This document shows, piece after piece, positions 1-5,207 of a stretch of DNA of 5,207 nt. Position 1 is the stretch's first letter. Each line of letters starts with the position of its first letter. The notes below the pieces were generated by a model, which was not told the origin of the DNA, did not search any database, and saw only the letters and a list, made by a program, of their open reading frames with translations. This DNA comes from Thermoplasmata archaeon (GTDB lineage Archaea; Thermoplasmatota; Thermoplasmata; Thermoplasmatales; Thermoplasmataceae): assembly GCA_021826835.1 (NCBI GenBank), contig JAKAYH010000205.1:1-5207 (forward strand), given 5' to 3'. Position numbers and translations under genes: made by a program.

Positions 1-555
1 AATCCTCCCCTCTGGCCATCAAGACTTAATGGATCTGGGGATGTGCAGTGCCCAACAGATGCCATTAAGGACGGCATTTGGGATGAGCAGAGGTGCATTT
101 TCTGCAGACGCTGTCTTCCTAACTACAAGCCAACAGAGGAACAGGATATTTTCACCGTGAGAGAGAACACAAATGAGTTCAGAAAATCACTCAACATTTA
201 TTTTGTAGACACAGGTTCCTGCGGCTCCTGCAATGCTGAGCTCTCGACAATATTCTCACCAAGATATGATGCAAACAGGTTAAGTATATTTGCAGTGAAC
301 ACGCCGAGGCATGCCGATGTTCTTGTTGTAATGGGGATTTTAACAGAAATGATGAAAGAGCCACTTTATAAAGCTCTGGAAGCTATGCCCGAACCGAAGG
401 CTATTGTTCTTCTGGGAACATGCAGCATCACTGGCGGAATCATGGGAAAAGGTGTTTTACTGCCTGAGGATGCAAATCTGATACTTGCGGGGTGCCCACC
501 GAGTCCATACACAATATTGGAAGGCCTTGAAAGACTCAAGGGTGGAAAAAAATGA
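1..555 (+). CDS. Group 4 hydrogenase / complex I-like small subunit (NuoB/HyfI type) with ferredoxin-like N-terminus; 5' partial
   Basis: Electron-transfer subunit of a membrane-bound hydrogenase-like or complex I-like enzyme, expected on the cytoplasmic face, passing electrons between a ferredoxin-type cluster and the catalytic large subunit. Numbering from the GTG at 43, the NuoB/HyfI domain starts near residue 50 and shows CGSCNAE (Cys60, Cys63), GTCSITGG (Cys127) and GCPPSP (Cys151), the four ligands expected for the proximal [4Fe-4S] cluster, plus the family-like stretch NTPRHADVLVVMG. Before it, QCPTDAI (Cys3) and CIFCRRC (Cys18, 21, 24) could bind one further [4Fe-4S] cluster. The frame is open to base 1, and upstream residues (PPLWPSRLNGSGD) look like part of the protein, so the true start is probably outside the window and GTG 43 is unlikely. 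The stop overlaps the next start by ATGA, showing co-transcription. The family is clear. Whether the complex makes H2 or is a hydrogenase-related oxidoreductase cannot be told without the large subunit. Confidence 0.9.
   Translation, partial: NPPLWPSRLNGSGDVQCPTDAIKDGIWDEQRCIFCRRCLPNYKPTEEQDIFTVRENTNEFRKSLNIYFVDTGSCGSCNAELSTIFSPRYDANRLSIFAVNTPRHADVLVVMGILTEMMKEPLYKALEAMPEPKAIVLLGTCSITGGIMGKGVLLPEDANLILAGCPPSPYTILEGLERLKGGKK
541..545 (+). promoter_or_regulatory. Probable Shine-Dalgarno for the membrane subunit gene
   Basis: GGTGG lies 6 bases before the ATG at 552, inside the last codons of the upstream gene. GGTG can pair with the CACC of a typical archaeal 16S rRNA 3' end. It supports the ATG at 552 and fits an operon-internal gene, in contrast to the two downstream genes, which have no convincing site. 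Confidence 0.55.
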
Positions 556-2309
556 TCTTACTGGAATATACAGAATTCATCATTCTAATTCTGTCCTTCA
601 TTTCAGCACTTATATCGGTGTACTGGAGAAGAACAGGCTACATAATTATAATAATTGCATCAGTGCTTCTCTCTGTATCTGCATTTACCCTTCATTCATA
701 CATCACATATTTTGCCTTGATAGCCTCAATATCATGGATCATAGTATCTGTCTTTTCCATTTCATATTCAAAAGACTATGGAAAATGGATAACTCCACTA
801 TTTGATCTCACCATAGCTGGAATGGTTCTCATACTTTTCTCTGAATCATATCTGATTTTCATTGTCGGCTTCGAGATAATGACCATGCCTGCATATGTTA
901 CGATTCTCAAAAACAGAAGCAATCATGCACCCTCCTTCATCTTCATGGCCTTCGGGGAATTGAGTACAATGTTTCTCATTCTGGGGGCGGTTATATCAAT
1001 GGTATCTCATGGGGGATCACTGTCGTTTGTTAATAATTCCAACGATTATGTTCTTCTCTTTTTTTCCATAGGTTGCATGTTAAAAATGGGAATTATGCCA
1101 TTCATGATTTCGGAGTGGCTACCCATAGCTCATGGGAGCGCTCCTGCCAATGACTCTGCCATTTTCAGCGGCACTATGACCCTCATGGGTGTGTACGGTA
1201 TCTACCGTGTTATGTTGTTAAGTCCCGCAAGTATGTACTTTGGCCTCTTCCTGATGTTCGTTGGTGCAATGACCGTTTTCTTCTCTTCACTTTATGCCTA
1301 TGTTTCTCAAAACATGAAGGTTCTTGGGGGATTCAGCACTATGGAGAATAACGGTGCCATCCTGTGCGCCATGGGTCTTTATGTATCCGTTACAGACACT
1401 ATCTTGAGGGAGTTCCTTCTCAGTGCCATAATCATTTTTGCCATGGCCCATTCCATAGCAAAATCCGGTCTTTTCCTGAGCATAGGATCTACCAGATCAG
1501 AATATTTTGGAGAGAAGAGTGCAAGGAAAAGAGGCCACGATCTTGGTACCTTGCTCATTGTAATGTCGCTTTCAGGACTGTTTCCAACAATTGGAGGACT
1601 TGCGGTCTGGATGCTACTGGAATCTTTCTTCATGGGTGCATACATCCACGGGATTATTGGGATAGCAAGCATATCAGTGGGCAGCGTTATCGCCCTGGCA
1701 GAAGGTTTTGGTTCTGCTGCCATGCTTAAACTGTTCTATTTCTCAGGCGGGAACAACGTTGAAAATAAGGTTAACAGAAAAGAAAAAGACGTTCTTCTGT
1801 TTACAGGCATCATACTTGTCGCACTGTTCCTCATTTCAACCTTATTGATTCTACCGGAATATGTCGCAGGTCTTCCCAGTGTGCTTGTTTTTAATGGATT
1901 CACTGTGGAGTCTTCCGTCACCGGTTCAGATTTCGGTCTTGTTTCTCCCGTTTACGTTTTTTCTCTTGTGGCCTTATTTTCTTTTATTGCCTTCGCCTTA
2001 TTCGGCAGACCCAAGGGAAGGGTGGTACCAAGGTGGGAGGGTGGCATCACGACACTTGAAAACTATACCTCCTCAGGTTATTCAAACAACATAAGAATCA
2101 TGCTTCGCTCCATACTGCGCACCAAGATATCCGAAGATAGGATCAGTGTGAACAACATTTTCTGGTCATTCATGGTTTTTTCGGGAAGAGCATATAGAAA
2201 ATTCGGTGGATTTTTTGGAAGAAAATTCATGAACAGTTCAGTATCCTGGTATATGATCTACATGATCATTGCCTTCATTTTTGTTCTTTTCACTGCTGCA
2301 CTCCTATGA
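552..2309 (+). CDS. HyfB/NuoL/NuoM-like ion-translocating membrane subunit of a hydrogenase-4-like complex
   Basis: Integral membrane protein of the Mrp-antiporter-related family, expected to couple electron transfer in the complex to H+ or Na+ movement. The 585 residues contain about 15-16 hydrophobic stretches. Family landmarks: Glu108 in FIVGFEIMTMPAYV (TM5-type glutamate), Lys178 in CMLKMGIMPF (TM7-type lysine), WLPIAHGSAP with His194, SGTMTLMGVYGIYR (205-219), and HSIAKSGLFLSIG with His300 and Lys304. The C-terminal part (about 494-517, PRWEGG...ENYTSSGYSNNIR) recalls the HyfB-type tail, followed by a linker and a last membrane helix (about 563-584), which favours HyfB over plain NuoM. 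Oddities: Leu211 sits where many homologues have a TM8 lysine, Val352 where a TM12 Glu/Lys is usual (Glu357 is nearby), and there is an apparent two-residue insertion before WLP (ISEWLP). The start overlaps the upstream stop by ATGA, so it is translated with the small subunit. It appears to be the last gene of the operon. Residue comparisons are from memory of the family. Confidence 0.9.
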   Translation: MILLEYTEFIILILSFISALISVYWRRTGYIIIIIASVLLSVSAFTLHSYITYFALIASISWIIVSVFSISYSKDYGKWITPLFDLTIAGMVLILFSESYLIFIVGFEIMTMPAYVTILKNRSNHAPSFIFMAFGELSTMFLILGAVISMVSHGGSLSFVNNSNDYVLLFFSIGCMLKMGIMPFMISEWLPIAHGSAPANDSAIFSGTMTLMGVYGIYRVMLLSPASMYFGLFLMFVGAMTVFFSSLYAYVSQNMKVLGGFSTMENNGAILCAMGLYVSVTDTILREFLLSAIIIFAMAHSIAKSGLFLSIGSTRSEYFGEKSARKRGHDLGTLLIVMSLSGLFPTIGGLAVWMLLESFFMGAYIHGIIGIASISVGSVIALAEGFGSAAMLKLFYFSGGNNVENKVNRKEKDVLLFTGIILVALFLISTLLILPEYVAGLPSVLVFNGFTVESSVTGSDFGLVSPVYVFSLVALFSFIAFALFGRPKGRVVPRWEGGITTLENYTSSGYSNNIRIMLRSILRTKISEDRISVNNIFWSFMVFSGRAYRKFGGFFGRKFMNSSVSWYMIYMIIAFIFVLFTAALL

Positions 2310-2318
2310 TCAATTCCA

Positions 2319-2326
2319 TTAAATAA
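2319..2326 (+). promoter_or_regulatory. TATA-like box upstream of the glycosyltransferase-like gene
   Basis: TTAAATAA begins 26 bases before the TTG at 2345, in the 35-base gap after the hydrogenase operon. This spacing suits an archaeal promoter making a leaderless transcript that starts at or next to the start codon. No good Shine-Dalgarno is present (only a weak GTGTGAG around 2328). The same layout recurs before the gene at 3434, which adds some weight. AT-rich motifs this short also occur by chance. Confidence 0.45.
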
Positions 2327-2344
2327 AGTGTGAGTAAGATTTAA

Positions 2345-3349
2345 TTGCACGTATTCGTTTATATATTATTGGAATCTAGTGCCAAGAGTCAAAGAAGCAA
2401 TGAATTTGCGGTTATTTCGACATTTCAGGAGCCAACATTTTCATTCATTGCCAATGTCGGAGGGCATAAGGTTCTTGAGAAATCCATTCTCAGCATAGAG
2501 GACATTGGGGATGAGCTTGGTTCAAGATACGAGATCTTGCTTCCCGTCGATTCGAAAACAAAGAACTGGCACTTCATTAGGAGCCTTGCAGGAAAGGTTG
2601 AATTCCTGAGGCTCATGCAGTTCGGTAGACAGAGTGTCGGATTCCAGAAAAGCGTGATGCAGAAGGCCTCTTCCGGCTCATACATAGTTTTGTTCAATCC
2701 TGACACCATATATGACATAGGATTTGCAGATATAATCCATAATTTTTGTCATTACAACGGCAGCCAGATATTATATTCAGAACTTCTGATTATACCATCT
2801 TTTCTTTTCAACAGATCCGGCACCTGGCGAGACCTTAACAATGGTGAGGATATCGACCTTCTGGCCAGGATCATGTCTCTGGCAGAGGTTATCGTCTATA
2901 ACCCTCCTGATAGAGTCCTCAGGATCGAAAGCAATGAGCCTGTGATATATACTCCCGGCGAGATTCCAAAAAGTCTTGGGTTATTGTATCAGCTCCTGAT
3001 TAAACAGAGGGACCAGATCATTGCACTAAATTACACCTGGAAGAATATTTCCTTCTTTTCGAGACTGGAACGCAGAAAGGGCCTCACCAGAATGTTATTG
3101 CTCCAAATTGCATACATCCTTTCAAGATTCAGCAGTGAGAAACCGTATGGTGGAAAAAGCAACAACTATTCCAGTATAATGGACAAGATCCTTGAGTCAC
3201 TCATCGTTGAGGATTATAAAAGATTCTCAGGCTTTGTTGGTAGACCCAGGATATCCATAGGAACAAAGGACCTTGAATTTCTGAAGATGAACGGAAAGGT
3301 GTGGGGAAAAACGAAGGAACCCATAGAGAATTTCGTCGAGCGCCAGTAA
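2345..3349 (+). CDS. Family 2-like (GT-A fold) glycosyltransferase-like protein
   Basis: Likely transfers a sugar from a nucleotide-sugar donor in the cytoplasm; donor and acceptor are unknown. The GT2-like domain runs from about residue 31 to 180: a first strand and helix (SFIANVGGHKVLEKSILSI), a nucleotide-binding-type strand EILLPVDS (63-70), a GRQSVGFQKSV helix typical of the family (94-104), the strand YIVLFNPDTIYD (113-124) at the DXD position, and GTWRDLNNGEDIDLLARI (159-176), matching the acceptor-side motif with its ED pair (Glu168, Asp169). The canonical DXD appears as Asn-Pro-Asp (118-120), so metal binding may be weakened. Residues 180-334 are helical-looking with basic patches and no assignable domain; a hydrophobic stretch near 250-260 is too short to call a membrane helix. 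The frame has a stop directly before TTG 2345 and no ATG until residue 91, so the start must be TTG 2345 or TTG 2369; the former fits the TATA-like box. It is probably transcribed separately from the hydrogenase genes. A 5'-truncated gene remains possible. Family call moderate, specific function unknown. Confidence 0.7.
   Translation: MHVFVYILLESSAKSQRSNEFAVISTFQEPTFSFIANVGGHKVLEKSILSIEDIGDELGSRYEILLPVDSKTKNWHFIRSLAGKVEFLRLMQFGRQSVGFQKSVMQKASSGSYIVLFNPDTIYDIGFADIIHNFCHYNGSQILYSELLIIPSFLFNRSGTWRDLNNGEDIDLLARIMSLAEVIVYNPPDRVLRIESNEPVIYTPGEIPKSLGLLYQLLIKQRDQIIALNYTWKNISFFSRLERRKGLTRMLLLQIAYILSRFSSEKPYGGKSNNYSSIMDKILESLIVEDYKRFSGFVGRPRISIGTKDLEFLKMNGKVWGKTKEPIENFVERQ
2358..2365 (+). promoter_or_regulatory. 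Alternative TATA-like box inside the glycosyltransferase-like gene
   Basis: TTTATATA matches the archaeal TATA consensus better than the box at 2319. If used, transcription would start near 2385-2390, after both in-frame TTG codons, leaving no usual start codon in the reading frame nearby (the ATG at 2400 is in another frame and stops after about 32 codons). It may simply be coding sequence for Val-Tyr-Ile. Listed because it bears on the uncertain start. Confidence 0.2.
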
Positions 3350-3370
3350 TTTTTATGATAATTATTTTTT
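3350..3370 (+). terminator. Possible T-tract transcription terminator
   Basis: Immediately after the TAA stop of the glycosyltransferase-like gene there are two T runs, five Ts at 3350-3354 and six Ts at 3365-3370, separated by an AT-rich stretch. Archaeal RNA polymerase commonly terminates at such tracts without a hairpin. The position at the end of a gene, ahead of a separate promoter, fits. Confidence 0.5.
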
Positions 3371-3377
3371 GTAACCG

Positions 3378-3400
3378 CTGGATTTAATTATTTAGTTCAG
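3378..3400. promoter_or_regulatory. Imperfect 23-base dyad upstream of the surface-protein promoter
   Basis: The stretch starts CTGGATTTAAT and ends ATTTAGTTCAG, with central T at 3389. Of 11 mirrored pairs, 8 are Watson-Crick, two are G-T and one mismatches. It ends 6 bases before the TATA-like box at 3407, where an archaeal activator or repressor could bind. The region is AT-rich, so chance symmetry is a real alternative. Confidence 0.25.
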
Positions 3401-3406
3401 TAAATA

Positions 3407-3415
3407 TTAAATATA
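3407..3415 (+). promoter_or_regulatory. TATA-like box upstream of the surface-protein gene
   Basis: TTAAATATA begins 27 bases before the GTG at 3434. No Shine-Dalgarno-like sequence occurs between them (the spacer reads CTGTTCAATTCCTTTATA), so the transcript is probably leaderless. A T-tract region lies upstream, making this an independent transcription unit. Confidence 0.5.
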
Positions 3416-3433
3416 CTGTTCAATTCCTTTATA

Positions 3434-5207
3434 GTGCGATTTTGGTATTATACCATTATTGTAATTCTGCTGCTTCTAACAACCGCACCAGCCGCAGGTT
3501 ATTCTCATACAGGCCATTCATATTCGGTGACCAGTAGAATGAAGCTTCAGGACGCTTATTCCAACTCCAGATACCTGAGTGATAATATCACAGTTCCGTA
3601 CAACCACACACTTGACTTCATGGATTGTAACATTACTGTTACTGTTCAGAGTCATGTATACATTACCGTCTATGGGGTTCTTTTGATAAAAGACTCATCA
3701 CTTAACTCCATGTTAAATGGTTCTCAAATCATAATAAATGTGCGTGGCACACAGGATTACAAGGCCCAACTGTGCCTCATAAATTCGTATGTAGATGCCG
3801 GGGGCACCATTTCATCAACCGACGCAAACATATTCATTCTGAATTCTTCCGTCGATGCGTCTCTCAACGTAACTGATATTTCAGAAGCTTTTCGTGTTGC
3901 AGCTGCAAACAGCTCACTTGTCGTTTCGAATTCCACAATAAATGGCCTCTACAGCACATCAGAGGCTGTTAATTCATCCATCGGGGAAGCTACATACTCT
4001 GATCAAGATCCTGTCAGCAGAGATACTCTCATACCACTTTCAAACCATCTCACCGGTCAGGGAAGTGCCATTGTATCTTCACTTTCTGTTTCCATGAACT
4101 ACTCTGGAAACAACCCCTACAACAGGAACAATCTTTCATTTTGTGTTGGAAATACAACTATTTTAAGATATGCAATGAACAGCACGGGTTCTATTTCCAA
4201 CATTTCTCATTATATTCTGATCATTCCTGTGGTGAATTATTCTTTGAATTTAAGCCAATTTTCACAACGATTGAAATTAAAAATGAACGTTTCGTATGAA
4301 CCCGGATCGAATTCCACTCTCTGGAACATTTCAGTAAACTATATCACCAATGAGACGGTAATCTCACTTGGAAGCACCTATTTCAATTACATTCTTAAGA
4401 ACTCCATTGCATTGATGTATGAATCCTGCATTGGTTTGAAGGATTTGCCTATGTTTGATTCTTATCACATGTTAAATCCTGAAAGGAATTCCATTTGCCT
4501 GGTTCATTCAAGTCTTTATTTCATTGATAACAATATAAGTTTAAAGGGAAGCTGTTCACCCGTCGAAACCAGTGATAATTCCTCCTTTGCAACCTATGTG
4601 ACACTTGATCCTGAGGTACTTGATTTCGGACACATTGTTTCGAATTATTCCTTTTGCGCAAGACCTGATAACGGGAATGGTGAATACAATAATTTAAGCA
4701 TGATTATGATCAAGGACCTCGAATTTTTCATAAAAAATAACAGTCAGTCACTAAAATCCTTATTTAGTAAAATGATCACGAACGGCAGAATTATACCACA
4801 ATACATCCAGGAACCCAATGAAAAAGCTGAGCTTTCAAATTATCTCTTTACTGTTGACGGGATGCAATTCAACAGATCTATTCCACTCTTCCCCTATTTC
4901 AGCGAAAATCAAATCACAGAGATATTCCGTATCTTCCTTCCAATGGTTAAACTAGATATCATTCATCCGCCATTTTACAATATGAAGAATGATACATTTT
5001 CATTTTCTTTTTCCAACACCTATGGCCCCATAGGGAATGCCACATGGATTGCCTCTGTGATCATGGGTAACTTAAAGGAAAATTACGCTGGAAATTTCTC
5101 ATCCCCAGCAAATAACACCATCATAAGGAGTATGGAATTTTACCCTGAGGAACCTGGTGTTGCGAAAATCAGCATAGGAATATCATTCCGATCTTACACC
5201 GAGGATG
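3434..5207 (+). CDS. Secreted or cell-surface, sequon-rich protein of unknown function; 3' partial
   Basis: The frame is open for 591 codons to the right edge, so the C-terminus is missing. In-frame upstream sequence has a stop at 3401 and no other start, and GTG 3434 begins a convincing signal peptide: short basic start (RFWYY), hydrophobic core TIIVILLLL, then TTAPAAGYS with a likely signal peptidase I site near residues 20-22; there is no lipobox. The mature part is rich in Asn, Ser and Thr (about a third by eye), low in charge, and holds about 30 N-X-S/T sequons by hand count, so it should be heavily N-glycosylated outside the cell. Residues 83-169 contain four short repeated strands resembling a right-handed beta-helix. 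Residues about 517-590 (NDTFSFSFSNTYG...) look like an Ig-like or CARDB-like beta-sandwich, a weak call. Seven Cys (65, 114, 237, 332, 355, 374, 408) could form disulfides. No membrane anchor or catalytic motif is visible yet. It could be an S-layer-associated, adhesion or binding protein; I do not recognise the family. Confidence 0.8.
   Translation, partial: MRFWYYTIIVILLLLTTAPAAGYSHTGHSYSVTSRMKLQDAYSNSRYLSDNITVPYNHTLDFMDCNITVTVQSHVYITVYGVLLIKDSSLNSMLNGSQIIINVRGTQDYKAQLCLINSYVDAGGTISSTDANIFILNSSVDASLNVTDISEAFRVAAANSSLVVSNSTINGLYSTSEAVNSSIGEATYSDQDPVSRDTLIPLSNHLTGQGSAIVSSLSVSMNYSGNNPYNRNNLSFCVGNTTILRYAMNSTGSISNISHYILIIPVVNYSLNLSQFSQRLKLKMNVSYEPGSNSTLWNISVNYITNETVISLGSTYFNYILKNSIALMYESCIGLKDLPMFDSYHMLNPERNSICLVHSSLYFIDNNISLKGSCSPVETSDNSSFATYVTLDPEVLDFGHIVSNYSFCARPDNGNGEYNNLSMIMIKDLEFFIKNNSQSLKSLFSKMITNGRIIPQYIQEPNEKAELSNYLFTVDGMQFNRSIPLFPYFSENQITEIFRIFLPMVKLDIIHPPFYNMKNDTFSFSFSNTYGPIGNATWIASVIMGNLKENYAGNFSSPANNTIIRSMEFYPEEPGVAKISIGISFRSYTED
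3680..3940 (+). repeat. Beta-helix-like protein repeats within the surface protein
   Basis: Four related octapeptides occur at residues 83-90 (LLIKDSSL), 113-120 (LCLINSYV), 133-140 (IFILNSSV) and 162-169 (LVVSNSTI), giving a pattern of alternating hydrophobic residues, then Asn/Asp-Ser, a small or polar residue, then Leu/Val/Ile. Spacings are 30, 20 and 29 residues. This is the look of successive rungs in a parallel beta-helix. The repeats are at protein level only; the DNA is not repetitive. Confidence 0.45.

Noticed and set aside
43..45. GTG as the start of the small-subunit gene
   Set aside because: The frame is open to base 1, the upstream residues are proline-rich and family-like, and this start leaves only two residues before the first cluster cysteine. 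The gene more likely begins outside the window.
485..805. Plus-strand frame overlapping the junction of the small and membrane subunits
   Set aside because: It is out of frame with two well-supported genes that together explain the whole stretch.
1379..1723. Minus-strand open frame of 114 codons
   Set aside because: It lies wholly inside the membrane-subunit gene on the opposite strand, with no recognisable domain, promoter or start context.
1364..1729. Plus-strand frame of 121 codons
   Set aside because: An out-of-frame overlap of the conserved membrane-subunit core; the translation has no family features.
2400..2498. ATG at 2400 about 39 bases after the centre of a good TATA match
   Set aside because: The frame ends after about 32 codons and differs from the glycosyltransferase-like frame; the peptide shows nothing recognisable.
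2425..2718. Minus-strand open frame of 97 codons
   Set aside because: It is antisense to the glycosyltransferase-like gene, whose own frame has clear family motifs across the same bases; nothing supports independent coding.
2310..3427. Shared octamer TCAATTCC at 2310-2317 and 3420-3427
   Set aside because: One copy lies upstream of its TATA-like box and the other downstream, so positions do not match a common element; probably chance.

Overview
The window most likely comes from an acidophilic euryarchaeon of the Thermoplasmata (Thermoplasmatales-like). This is inference. The supports are arginine encoded largely by AGA/AGG, two genes with non-ATG starts that lack a clear Shine-Dalgarno sequence and carry archaeal TATA-like boxes about 26 bases upstream (leaderless style), an energy-converting-hydrogenase-type membrane complex, and a secreted protein packed with N-glycosylation sequons. 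The sequence is moderately AT-rich. All genes lie on the + strand.

Bases 1-2309 are the 3' end of an operon for a group 4 [NiFe]-hydrogenase-like / complex I-like membrane complex. A partial gene (open at the left edge) encodes a small electron-transfer subunit, with a one-cluster ferredoxin-like stretch joined to a NuoB/HyfI-type domain that has all four proximal-cluster cysteines. It overlaps by ATGA a 585-residue HyfB/NuoL/NuoM-type ion-translocating membrane subunit. Electrons would pass through the small subunit, and the membrane subunit would couple this to H+ or Na+ movement. The catalytic large subunit is not in the window, so hydrogenase activity cannot be claimed. Some charged channel residues expected in the membrane subunit are replaced.

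Bases 2310-3349 hold a short promoter-bearing spacer and a 334-residue protein that resembles a family 2 (GT-A fold) glycosyltransferase with an altered metal-binding motif. Its start is a TTG and is not secure.

Bases 3350-3433 are an intergenic region with T-tracts (possible terminator), an imperfect 23-base dyad and a TATA box. From 3434 a GTG-started frame stays open for 591 codons to the right edge. It encodes a secreted or cell-surface protein with a signal peptide, about 30 N-X-S/T sequons, a short series of beta-helix-like repeats near the N-terminus and a possible Ig-like fold at the visible C-end. Its function is unknown. The glycosyltransferase-like gene beside a sequon-dense surface protein suggests, but does not prove, a link to cell-surface glycosylation.

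I found no RNA genes, CRISPR arrays, insertion sequences or attachment sites.
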